DNA of 14,095 nt from an uncultured Polynucleobacter sp. (GCA_937996825.1 CALKUJ010000369.1:1-14095); one strand, 5' to 3'; shown: positions 6,503 to 12,748, numbered from the stretch's first letter. Numbers and translations are program-made. The notes: generated from the sequence alone by a model not told the origin.

Positions 6503-6997
6503 ATGTTTTTAAATGTATTACAACCAGTTATCAACTTCATCATGGCCGCATTTGTGGGGCTATTCTTATTGAGCGGTCATGCCTTTGCCAAGGTCGAAAT
6601 TAATTCGGCTGATCAGGCAGCCTTGGAATCAGTGCGAGGCTTGGGCCCATCTAAAGCAAAGGCTATTTTGCTGGAGCGAAAAAAGAATGGGCCATTCAAA
6701 GATGCGACTGATCTTCATACCAGGGTCAAAGGCATTGGAGAGAAAACTGTTGAGCGCTTGATGCAAAATGGTTTAACCATTAACAACAAAACCGTTGCCG
6801 GCCCAAGCAAAGATAAGTCCTCGACCAGCAGCAAAGAAGCATCATCTAAAAGATCCGCAGATAAAGAAAAAGAATCCGCCAAAAAAGCGAAGTCAGAAAA
6901 AGCGGGCACAGAAAAAACAGCCAAACAAAGTAGAAAAACTAAAGAAGACTCAAAGGAGGGTAAGCAAAATAATCAGAAAGGTAGAGAAGCTTCCTAA
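6503..6997 (+). CDS. comEA: ComEA-family exported helix-hairpin-helix DNA-binding protein with lysine-rich tail
   Basis: Exported double-stranded-DNA-binding protein. ComEA proteins hold incoming DNA in the periplasm during natural transformation. The 164-residue product has a signal peptide (hydrophobic core about residues 8-25, predicted cleavage after AFA at 27-29) and one tandem helix-hairpin-helix domain at about 31-92: VEINSADQAALESVRGLGPSKA, then FKDATDLHTRVKGIGEKTVERL. Residues 97-164 form a low-complexity tail of Lys, Ser, Glu and Ala with no predicted fold. Classical Gram-negative ComEA proteins are often little more than the signal plus this domain, so the tail is an extension; it may add non-specific DNA or cell-wall binding. 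Start ATG 6503 has a strong Shine-Dalgarno, AAAGGAG at 6491-6497. A competence role is inferred from family only; no other com gene is in view. Confidence 0.87.
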   Translation: MFLNVLQPVINFIMAAFVGLFLLSGHAFAKVEINSADQAALESVRGLGPSKAKAILLERKKNGPFKDATDLHTRVKGIGEKTVERLMQNGLTINNKTVAGPSKDKSSTSSKEASSKRSADKEKESAKKAKSEKAGTEKTAKQSRKTKEDSKEGKQNNQKGREAS

Positions 6998-7017
6998 GTC
7001 TATAAGCTTATAAGCAA

Positions 7018-7046
7018 TTGGCATATGACCTTGTTCAAAATACATT
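7018..7046 (+). promoter_or_regulatory. Putative cysM promoter
   Basis: TTGGCA (7018-7023, five of six matches to TTGACA) and TACATT (7041-7046, four of six matches to TATAAT) are separated by exactly 17 bases. Transcription would begin near 7053, leaving only a few leader bases before the cysM ATG at 7061. The 5' arm of the adjacent inverted repeat lies between the two boxes. Confidence 0.4.
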
Positions 7047-7063
7047 AAGATAGGGGTCATATG
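7022..7063. promoter_or_regulatory. Inverted repeat spanning the cysM start codon
   Basis: CATATGACC (7022-7030) is the exact reverse complement of GGTCATATG (7055-7063), and two further G-U pairs are possible (T7031-G7054, T7032-G7053). The right arm contains the cysM ATG and part of its AGGGG Shine-Dalgarno (7052-7056). In a transcript starting upstream this would be a stem hiding the start site. If the promoter at 7018-7046 is used, it would instead act as a DNA operator whose arms lie 33 bp apart, about three helical turns. Confidence 0.5.
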
Positions 7064-7978
7064 TCTACCTCACGTCCAAACTATCCGACTATTGCCCAAA
7101 CTGTTGGCCATACACCATTGGTGCGTTTACAGCGCATACCTGGACCAGGCAATGCAGAACGAAATAACGTTATTTTGGGCAAGCTAGAGGGTAATAATCC
7201 AGCTGGTTCGGTCAAAGATCGACCAGCTTTATCTATGTTCATGCGCGCAGAAGAGCGTGGTGATATCAAACCTGGTGATACCCTGATTGAGGCAACCAGC
7301 GGTAATACTGGCATTGCCCTGGCCATGGTCGCAGCCATCTTGGGTTACAAAATGATTTTAGTGATGCCTGAGAATCAAAGTATTGAGCGTCGCCAAAGTA
7401 TGGCAGCCTATGGCGCTGAATTGATTTTGACTCCGGCCACAGGTGGCATGGAGTACGCAAGAGATTTCGCAGAGCAATTGCAAAAAGATGGCAAGGGGAA
7501 AATCCTTGATCAGTTTGGGAATAAAGATAATCCCAAGGCTCATATCGAATCAACAGGTCCTGAAATTTGGGAGGATACTCAAGGTCAAGTGACGCACTTC
7601 ATTTCTGCGATGGGTACCACTGGAACAATCACTGGTGTATCTGTCTATTTAAAAGAAAAGAATGCCAACATTCAAATCATTGGTGCTCAACCAGAAGATG
7701 GTTCTCAAATACCAGGAATTCGTAAATGGTCGCCGGAATATATTCCTAAAATTTATGCGGATGCAAAAGTTGATCGTATCGAATACGTCAGTCAGGCAGC
7801 AGCAGAAGACATGGCTCGCCGCTTAGCACGGGAAGAGGGTATTTTTTGCGGCATCTCCGCTGCAGGTGCCTTGGTCGTTGCTTTGAGAGTGGCAGAGAGA
7901 ATTGAAAATGCCACGATCGTCTTCATTGTCTGTGATCGCGGTGACCGCTATCTATCAACGGGTGTTTTCCCCGCTTAA
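7061..7978 (+). CDS. cysM: Cysteine synthase B (O-acetylserine sulfhydrylase, CysM type)
   Basis: Pyridoxal-phosphate enzyme that makes cysteine from O-acetylserine and sulfide; CysM-type enzymes also accept thiosulfate. The 305-residue product has the PLP-lysine motif NPAGSVKDRPA (46-56, Lys52), the substrate-binding loop TSGNTG (79-84) and the phosphate-binding loop MGTTGTITG near 184-192. The DRPA after the lysine, in place of the CysK-type CRIG, indicates the B isozyme. Length is normal. ATG 7061 follows AGGGG at 7052-7056, only four bases away, and both lie in an inverted repeat. The gene stands alone between comEA and the convergent mltB. Whether sulfur status regulates it cannot be told from the sequence. 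Confidence 0.95.
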   Translation: MSTSRPNYPTIAQTVGHTPLVRLQRIPGPGNAERNNVILGKLEGNNPAGSVKDRPALSMFMRAEERGDIKPGDTLIEATSGNTGIALAMVAAILGYKMILVMPENQSIERRQSMAAYGAELILTPATGGMEYARDFAEQLQKDGKGKILDQFGNKDNPKAHIESTGPEIWEDTQGQVTHFISAMGTTGTITGVSVYLKEKNANIQIIGAQPEDGSQIPGIRKWSPEYIPKIYADAKVDRIEYVSQAAAEDMARRLAREEGIFCGISAAGALVVALRVAERIENATIVFIVCDRGDRYLSTGVFPA

Positions 7979-8000
7979 CTGAAGAATCGATAGCTGAGCT

Positions 8001-8033
8001 GCAACTCAGTTGCAACTCAATTGCAACTAAGCA
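8001..8033. repeat. 11-bp tandem repeat between cysM and mltB
   Basis: Three head-to-tail units: GCAACTCAGTT, GCAACTCAATT and GCAACTAAGCA. The second differs from the first at one position, and the third diverges at its end. Each junction creates the self-complementary TTGCAA, so several alternative short hairpins can form, such as TGCAAC-TCA-GTTGCA at 8000-8014. The repeat lies in the 94-base gap between two convergent genes, where terminators for both strands would be expected, but no T-run marks a canonical one. Confidence 0.6.
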
Positions 8034-8072
8034 AACAGTATTGATATAAATCATGGTTAACTTGTAGTGAGT

Positions 8073-9296
8073 CTATTGGCTCGCTGGTTTGTTACTTTTC
8101 TTGGCGGGCTTTTTGGCATTCTTAGCTTTCTTTGTTGCTTTTTTGGCAACATCGCCAGCCGGTCTCACATCATCTAAAGCTTCAGCGAACTCTGCCACTG
8201 ATTGAGCATAAAAGAAGCTACGGTTGTAATCACAAATCGCTAAGAAGTTCCGCAGACCAATCACGTAACGAACATCCGTGCCGCCGTTATTGCTAGGACT
8301 TGGTAGGTCAACAATCAGACTTGGTGTATTCGCTGGCAAAGAGCTTTGTTTCAATAAACCCTGATTGACCAGATCGCCTAACTGAAGTTTTGCTTTTGGT
8401 TCTCCATCAGCTAAACGTGCAGCAATTTCTTGTGCAGCCTGGTTGTTTTCAATTTCAAAGTAAATCGGCTCATCATGAACCCAGCCATGCACTTTGAGGA
8501 AGTTCGCAACGCTGGCAATAGCATCTTCAGGAGAATTTCTTAAATCAATCTTCCCATCCTTATTACCGTCCACCGCAAAGCGTCTGATGCTACCCGGCAT
8601 GAATTGAGGTAAACCAATGGCGCCGGCATATGAACCTGTTTGATTCAAACAAGTCTTGAATGCTTTTGCTTGACGGTTCTCTGCCCAGCACAGCAGGATT
8701 AAATCTTCTAATTGATTCTTAAAGAGAGTTTCTCTGGCAAGTTTGTTGGGCGCGTTGGGGTAGTCAAACCCCAGGGTACTGAGAGAGTCTCGAACTGAAA
8801 AACCGCCCATGTGGCGTCCATAGATGGTTTCAACGCCGATGATTGACACAATGATTTCTGCTGGAATGCCAGTTTCTTTTTCGGTTTTTTCAATGAATGC
8901 ACGATTTGTTGCCCAAAACTTCTGGCCAGCAGCCAGACGTCTAGGTTCAACAAATCTGCTTCGATACACTTTCCAATTCTTCTGAAACCCTGGCGGTGGA
9001 GGCATCACCAGTTTTTTAATTGATGGAATTGCTTTTGTGTCATCAAAAGCGCGCTTTAAATCAGTCATCGGAATTTGATGCTTTTGAGACACCATTTCTA
9101 AAAAAGCCTGCAAGGAGTCAGGGTTAATTGACTCTGCTTGGCCGATGATTTCAGTTGAGCTAACGGTTGGAGTGGGTGGAGCTGGTGGATTGGTATTGCC
9201 AACATGGAGGTTGGCGCAAGACGATAAGAAGATCGCGGAAATACCCCCAAGAATCAACTTGAGGAATGTGTGTGAGAGTGCTGTGGTGTTATTCAA
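8073..9296 (-). CDS. mltB: Membrane-bound lytic murein transglycosylase B (lipoprotein)
   Basis: Outer-membrane lipoprotein of the SLT_2/MltB family that cleaves peptidoglycan glycan strands, leaving 1,6-anhydro ends. The 407-residue product has a signal peptide with lipobox LSSC (Cys27), a Pro/Thr-rich linker, the catalytic Glu in GVETIYGRHMG (Glu156), the substrate groove motif GAIGLPQFMPGS near 225-236, an EF-hand-like loop DGNKDGKIDL at 243-252, and the terminal NRSFFYA motif. A Lys/Ala-rich tail (about 382-407) is added after the usual end. No ATG is available. I chose TTG at 9296 because it places the lipobox correctly and a promoter-like sequence lies just upstream. TTG at 9380 adds 28 residues and has an AGGAAAG ribosome-binding site, but would bury the signal peptide. 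The catalytic family is certain; the start is not. Confidence 0.92.
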   Translation of the reverse strand: MNNTTALSHTFLKLILGGISAIFLSSCANLHVGNTNPPAPPTPTVSSTEIIGQAESINPDSLQAFLEMVSQKHQIPMTDLKRAFDDTKAIPSIKKLVMPPPPGFQKNWKVYRSRFVEPRRLAAGQKFWATNRAFIEKTEKETGIPAEIIVSIIGVETIYGRHMGGFSVRDSLSTLGFDYPNAPNKLARETLFKNQLEDLILLCWAENRQAKAFKTCLNQTGSYAGAIGLPQFMPGSIRRFAVDGNKDGKIDLRNSPEDAIASVANFLKVHGWVHDEPIYFEIENNQAAQEIAARLADGEPKAKLQLGDLVNQGLLKQSSLPANTPSLIVDLPSPSNNGGTDVRYVIGLRNFLAICDYNRSFFYAQSVAEFAEALDDVRPAGDVAKKATKKAKNAKKPAKKSNKPASQ

Positions 9297-9350
9297 ATCA
9301 GGAATGGCTTTTATGCTGTTGGGTGAGTTGTCATCAAGTTGATAGGTGAC

Positions 9351-9380
9351 ATTAAAACAGTATTTTACGACTCTAATCAA
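9351..9380 (-). promoter_or_regulatory. Putative mltB promoter
   Basis: Reading the minus strand, TTGATT (9380-9375) and TTTAAT (9356-9351, five of six matches to TATAAT) are 18 bases apart. Transcription would start near 9344, giving a leader of about 48 bases before TTG 9296. If real, the alternative start at 9380 lies outside the transcript. Confidence 0.33.
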
Positions 9381-9461
9381 TAAGTACTTTCCTGATAATT
9401 CCTTGATGCTTTTCAGTAGATCACCATGAGTCTTGGGACCTCATTGTTTTGCCTCACCATA

Positions 9462-9472
9462 TTGACGGTCAA
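9462..9472. promoter_or_regulatory. Small palindrome in the divergent region
   Basis: TTGAC-G-GTCAA is a perfect 5+1+5 inverted repeat, the kind of short dyad bound by helix-turn-helix regulators. It sits almost centrally between mltB and etfB. Short dyads are common by chance, so it is only a candidate operator. Confidence 0.25.
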
Positions 9473-9520
9473 AGTAGTGTTTAGCTGGTGATTTTTGAGA
9501 TATTGGGTGGTAATCAGTTT

Positions 9521-9561
9521 CAGTGCCAGAACTCATAAGGCATATTAAAATACTGGCATTG
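9521..9561. promoter_or_regulatory. Inverted repeat upstream of etfB
   Basis: CAGTGCCAG (9521-9529) pairs with CTGGCATTG (9553-9561) at all nine positions, one as G-U, around a 23-base AT-rich spacer that contains TATTAAAAT (9543-9551), a possible -10 element. An operator flanking a promoter or an RNA hairpin are both possible. Confidence 0.35.
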
Positions 9562-9587
9562 AATAACTTATTAAGCAAATCCAGTTA

Positions 9588-9615
9588 ATCAATCAAAATT
9601 GGTTCAATGATTGAT
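9588..9615 (+). promoter_or_regulatory. Hairpin in the etfB leader
   Basis: ATCAATCA (9588-9595) pairs with TGATTGAT (9608-9615), and inside it TTG (9599-9601) pairs with CAA (9605-9607) around GTT, leaving an AAA bulge on one side. The structure ends 36 bases before the etfB ATG. No T-run follows. It could influence mRNA stability or be an operator; function is unknown. Confidence 0.35.
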
Positions 9616-9651
9616 GCAACGGGGTCTTTGTTAACAATAAAAAGAGTCTTT

Positions 9652-10401
9652 ATGAAAATTTTGGTGGCTGTTAAACGTGTCGTTGATTACAACGTCAAGG
9701 TGCGCGTTAAATCCGATCAATCAGGCGTTGATATTGCAAACGTCAAAATGAGTATGAACCCCTTTGACGAGATTGCGGTTGAAGAAGCTGTGCGTCTCAA
9801 AGAGGCGGGTCTTGCAACTGAGATCGTTGCCGTCTCTTGTGGTTTGACTCAATCTCAAGAAACGATTCGCACTGCCATGGCGATTGGTGCCGACAGAGGT
9901 GTTTTGGTGGAAACGGATGCTGAGTTACAGCCTTTAGCGGTTGCTAAGTTATTAAAAGCTATTGTTGATAAAGAAAAACCTGATTTGATTATCTTGGGCA
10001 AGCAAGCCATTGATGATGACAGCAATCAAACGGGTCAAATGTTGGCAGCTTTATTGAACATCTCTCAAGCAACTTTTGCTTCAAAAGTTCAGCTTGCTGA
10101 TGGTAGGGCAACAGTGACGCGTGAAGTTGATGGCGGTCTAGAAACCATCGCCATTAATCTGCCGGCTGTGGTCACCACGGATTTGCGTTTGAACGAGCCG
10201 CGTTATGTCACATTGCCTAACATCATGAAGGCTAAGAAGAAGCCATTGGATATTGTTAAGCCCGAAGATTTATCAGTTGATGTGACACCACGGCTCACAA
10301 CCATCAAGGTATCCGAGCCGCCTGCGCGCAGCGCAGGCGTGATGGTTCCAGATATCAAAACTTTGGTAGAAAAACTTAAAAATGAAGCGAAGGTGATCTA
10401 A
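9652..10401 (+). CDS. etfB: Electron transfer flavoprotein subunit beta
   Basis: AMP-binding subunit of the soluble ETF heterodimer, which carries electrons from acyl-CoA and related dehydrogenases to ETF-ubiquinone oxidoreductase. The 249-residue product begins MKILVAVKRVVDYNVKVRVK, has SMNPFDEIAVEEA (34-46), the nucleotide-binding stretch GKQAIDDDSNQTGQMLA (116-132), and the ETF-beta signature VTREVDGGLETIAINLP followed by LNEPRYVTLPNIMKAKKKP (180-198), which includes the dehydrogenase-recognition loop. I chose ATG 9652, preceded by AAAGAG at 9641-9646. An ATG 45 bases upstream is in frame but adds residues outside the fold. etfA starts immediately after the stop, so the two subunits form one operon. 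A GC-rich hairpin lies inside the 3' part (10319-10339). Confidence 0.97.
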   Translation: MKILVAVKRVVDYNVKVRVKSDQSGVDIANVKMSMNPFDEIAVEEAVRLKEAGLATEIVAVSCGLTQSQETIRTAMAIGADRGVLVETDAELQPLAVAKLLKAIVDKEKPDLIILGKQAIDDDSNQTGQMLAALLNISQATFASKVQLADGRATVTREVDGGLETIAINLPAVVTTDLRLNEPRYVTLPNIMKAKKKPLDIVKPEDLSVDVTPRLTTIKVSEPPARSAGVMVPDIKTLVEKLKNEAKVI

Positions 10402-11343
10402 ATGACTATTTTGGTAATAGCAGAACACGATAACCTTTCTTTAAAGGCAGCAACTCTTAATACTGTTGCAGCGGCTCTTGCATGTGGCGGCGATGTGCAC
10501 GTGTTGGTGGCTGGACATCAAGCAGATGGCGCAGCTCAAGCAGCTTCTCAGGTCGCTGGGGTGACGAAAGTCCTTCATGCAGATGCTCCGCATCTGCAAC
10601 ATCAGTTGGGTGAAAATTTGGCGGAGCAAATTTTGGCTCTGACATCAGGAGCTACTTATTCTCATATCTTAGCCCCTGCTACAGCCATTGGTAAAAATAC
10701 TTTGCCAAGAGTTGCAGCAAAATTAGATGTGGCTCAAGTATCAGATATCACCAAGGTGATCAGTGCTGATACTTTTGAAAGACCTATTTATGCAGGTAAT
10801 GCCATCGCCACAGTCCAATCTCGCGATGCCATCAAGGTGATCACGGTCCGCACCACTGGTTTTGATGCGGTAGCCAACACTGGTAGCAATGCGGTGATTG
10901 AAAAAGTTTCTGCCGTAGCTGATTCAGCGATTTCTACATTTGTTTCTAAAGAGATCAATCAATCAGATCGTCCAGAATTATCTGCGGCAAAAGTGGTGGT
11001 GTCTGGCGGTCGTGGTTTGGGTTCAGCAGAAAAGTACCAAGAGTTACTAGAGCCTTTGGCTGACAAATTGGGTGCTGCTTTGGGTGCATCTAGAGCGGCC
11101 GTTGATGCTGGTTATGTGCCTAATGATTATCAGGTAGGACAAACTGGAAAAATTGTGGCTCCGCAGCTTTATATTGCTGTGGGTATTTCAGGGGCTATTC
11201 AGCACTTGGCTGGTATGAAAGACTCTAAGGTCATTGTGGCGATCAACAAAGATGCAGATGCTGCTATTTTCAGTGTTGCTGATTATGGTCTTGTGGCTGA
11301 TCTATTCACAGCGGTACCAGAGTTGATCAAAGAGTTGAGTTGA
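10402..11343 (+). CDS. etfA: Electron transfer flavoprotein subunit alpha
   Basis: FAD-binding subunit of ETF. The 313-residue product has an N-terminal alpha/beta domain (MTILVIAEHDN onward) and a C-terminal FAD domain with GGRGLGSAEKY (202-212), GASRAAVDAGYVP (228-240), QVGQTGK (244-250) and the ETF-alpha signature LYIAVGISGAIQHLAGMKDS (256-275), then VIVAINKD. Length is normal. The ATG follows the etfB TAA with no gap, and AAGGTGAT (10390-10397) inside the etfB end serves as its ribosome-binding site. A terminator follows at 11352. The acyl-CoA dehydrogenase gene that often follows etfBA in Burkholderiales is not here. Confidence 0.97.
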   Translation: MTILVIAEHDNLSLKAATLNTVAAALACGGDVHVLVAGHQADGAAQAASQVAGVTKVLHADAPHLQHQLGENLAEQILALTSGATYSHILAPATAIGKNTLPRVAAKLDVAQVSDITKVISADTFERPIYAGNAIATVQSRDAIKVITVRTTGFDAVANTGSNAVIEKVSAVADSAISTFVSKEINQSDRPELSAAKVVVSGGRGLGSAEKYQELLEPLADKLGAALGASRAAVDAGYVPNDYQVGQTGKIVAPQLYIAVGISGAIQHLAGMKDSKVIVAINKDADAAIFSVADYGLVADLFTAVPELIKELS

Positions 11344-11351
11344 TCAAAGAA

Positions 11352-11400
11352 TTAGGTTGGTGAAAGAGTGGGGCATCCCACTCTTCAGCACTAATTTTTT
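11352..11400 (+). terminator. Intrinsic terminator after etfA
   Basis: AAGAGTGGG (11364-11372) pairs with CCCACTCTT (11377-11385) around a GCAT loop. After an internal loop, an outer clamp TTAG (11352-11355) pairs with CTAA (11391-11394), directly followed by six T residues (11395-11400). The T-run abuts the outer stem, which supports a rho-independent terminator for etfBA. Confidence 0.75.
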
Positions 11401-11426
11401 ATTACTTCTCAGAACTATTTTTTGCT

Positions 11427-11867
11427 TTATTGAGATATCTTTTTGGCAGCCTCAAATTGACTGAGGAAGTGTTGTTCGAACGCAATCGCCAAGCCAATCA
11501 TCAAAACTGCTGCACCAATCATCAAAGAAGCAATCACACACAAAATCACCAACCAGCCTGAAGCACTTTTTTGTCCGCTGTTGGCATTGAATTGAGCATC
11601 CCACTTTTCATCCGGTCTTAAGCCAAACACAATGGTGGTCAGTAAGCTGGCCTCGAATGAAATAAATCCAATCGCTGCCAAAATCCAACCCAGGGCAGAT
11701 GACATGTCGCTGGCACCCAATAACTTCCAGCCCAAAATACCTGCAAATAGACTGACCATGTGCAACCAAGCCCATGGACTGCCAAGGCCTTTTAGGTAAA
11801 AAACATTGAAACCAGTGCTTGGAAAAAAAAGACCCAAGGCGCAGAAGAGAAGTTTATTTTTATGCAT
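11427..11867 (-). CDS. TM2/NINE-like small integral membrane protein
   Basis: A 146-residue membrane protein of unknown function. The N-terminus (KNKLLFCALGLFFPSTGFNVFYLKG) resembles a TM2-domain hairpin, in which two hydrophobic stretches flank a G-x-x-x-FYL turn. Hydrophobic segments appear at about 6-22, 33-50, 56-82 and 103-130, so up to four membrane helices. The stretch TIVFGLRPDEKWDAQFN (about 78-94) matches my memory of a conserved segment of betaproteobacterial NINE/TM2 proteins found next to rpsP. That family call rests on memory and is moderate. ATG 11867 has no obvious Shine-Dalgarno. It lies 65 bases downstream of the META-domain gene on the same strand, and no terminator is visible between them, so they may be cotranscribed. 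It converges with etfA. Confidence 0.72.
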   Translation of the reverse strand: MHKNKLLFCALGLFFPSTGFNVFYLKGLGSPWAWLHMVSLFAGILGWKLLGASDMSSALGWILAAIGFISFEASLLTTIVFGLRPDEKWDAQFNANSGQKSASGWLVILCVIASLMIGAAVLMIGLAIAFEQHFLSQFEAAKKISQ

Positions 11868-11932
11868 GAACTGATTGTATTGATTTAATGAGTCAGCGTT
11901 TTAATCTCTTTAAATCCTTTGACTGAAGTCCC

Positions 11933-12424
11933 TTAGTTTTTGAGTGAAAAACTCAAAACCTCATTGTCACGGGTCATGATCAAAAGTCGATCACCATCGC
12001 GCACGATGCTGCGATAGTTGCTCAAATGACTTAAAAATTTGTATTCCAATTCACTGGCAGCAGGATCGCAGGCTTTGCGGGTCCCGGCTATTTTTTCTAA
12101 AACAAAGCCTTTATCTCCGACCTGAACTTTGGCGGTGTAAAGATTGCAGCCTGAGTGCCCACTGACAGATTTACCATCAGGTGAAAAGTTAAGGCTCAGA
12201 GAGTTCTTATTTTCACCATGTGGAATTGATCTTTGACGAGTTTTCCCATCGTTGGGGCTGGTGTAATGCCATCTGATCAAGGTCCATTGACTGGCTTGCA
12301 CATCTTGGATGGCAGGGGCATTCACGGCGTTACAAGGCGGCATGACTTGGGCGCAGGCACCCAAAAAAAGACTGGAACTAGCAAGAAGTGTCAAAAACAG
12401 GGTCGATGGTCTTAATTTAGTCAT
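11933..12424 (-). CDS. META-domain (HslJ-like) lipoprotein
   Basis: Exported lipoprotein of 163 residues with a META domain, the fold of the E. coli heat-inducible HslJ. The signal peptide carries the lipobox LGAC (residues 21-24, Cys24). The domain spans about 45-161: QWTLIRWHY at the start, then SLSLNFSPDGKSVSGHSGCNLYTAKV with the characteristic GxSGCN (89-94), and AGTRKACDP (113-121) corresponding to the usual TRMAC. Cys93 and Cys119 are the conserved pair. The biochemical role of META proteins is poorly defined; links to envelope stress, heat and novobiocin tolerance are known from HslJ only. ATG 12424 follows AAAGG (spacing five bases), a good ribosome-binding site. It diverges from rpsP across a 78-base gap, so the two promoters must be close or overlapping. 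Confidence 0.85.
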   Translation of the reverse strand: MTKLRPSTLFLTLLASSSLFLGACAQVMPPCNAVNAPAIQDVQASQWTLIRWHYTSPNDGKTRQRSIPHGENKNSLSLNFSPDGKSVSGHSGCNLYTAKVQVGDKGFVLEKIAGTRKACDPAASELEYKFLSHLSNYRSIVRDGDRLLIMTRDNEVLSFSLKN

Positions 12425-12439
12425 GCTTACCTTTAAATT

Positions 12440-12469
12440 TTGGTCTTCTGGTCAATTCTGCGATAGAAT
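12440..12469 (+). promoter_or_regulatory. Putative rpsP operon promoter
   Basis: TAGAAT (12464-12469, five of six matches to TATAAT) is preceded after 18 bases by TTGGTC (12440-12445, weak -35). Transcription would begin near 12476, about 27 bases before the rpsP ATG. On the opposite strand, CTTACA and TATTCT, 18 bases apart, overlap the same -10 and could drive the divergent META gene. Confidence 0.45.
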
Positions 12470-12502
12470 ACGTGGTTTATTTCAGCATTGTAAGGAAATC
12501 AC

Positions 12503-12748
12503 ATGGTCGTCATTCGACTCGCACGTGGCGGTTCTAAAAATCGTCCATTCTTTAGCATCGTAGCTACAGACAAACGCAATCGTCGTGACTCGAACTTTAT
12601 CGAGCGCATCGGTTATTACAATCCTAGCGCAGTAGAAACTGAACAAAGTTTCCGCGTTGCTCAGGATCGTTTGACTTATTGGCAAGGCGTTGGTGCCCAG
12701 TTGTCACCAACCGTAGCACGTTTACTTAAGGGTGCTCCTAAGGCCTAA
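12503..12748 (+). CDS. rpsP: 30S ribosomal protein S16 (bS16)
   Basis: Small-subunit ribosomal protein needed for 16S rRNA folding during assembly. The 81-residue product has the typical opening MVVIRLARGGSKNRPFFSIVATDKRNRRDSNFIERIGYYNP, although residue 3 onward varies among species, and the C-terminal VAQDRLTYWQGVGAQLSPTVARLL segment of the family. Length is normal. ATG 12503 follows AAGGA (12492-12496) by six bases. It heads the conserved rpsP-rimM-trmD-rplS operon, with rimM starting 29 bases after its stop. Confidence 0.98.
   Translation: MVVIRLARGGSKNRPFFSIVATDKRNRRDSNFIERIGYYNPSAVETEQSFRVAQDRLTYWQGVGAQLSPTVARLLKGAPKA

Larger units (their letters stand above)
9297..9651. other. Divergent intergenic region between mltB and etfB
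   Basis: About 355 bases hold no convincing gene; the longest ATG reading frame I found is a 21-codon one at 9426-9491 without a ribosome-binding site. The region should carry promoters for both mltB (leftward) and etfBA (rightward). It contains the mltB promoter candidate (9351-9380), the small palindrome TTGACGGTCAA (9462-9472), a long inverted repeat (9521-9561) and a leader hairpin next to etfB (9588-9615). The etfB promoter could not be fixed. Confidence 0.6.

Noticed and set aside
7001..7015. Overlapping palindromes TATAAGCTTATA and GCTTATAAGC after comEA
   Set aside because: Short AT-rich dyads without T-run or promoter spacing; likely chance, and not a terminator.
9426..9491. Possible 21-residue hydrophobic microprotein in the mltB-etfB gap
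   Set aside because: It has an ATG and a stop but no ribosome-binding site, and such short frames are common by chance.
9607..9651. Upstream ATG as the etfB start
   Set aside because: It adds 15 residues not seen in the family and lies inside the leader hairpin region; ATG 9652 matches the conserved MKILVAVKRV start.
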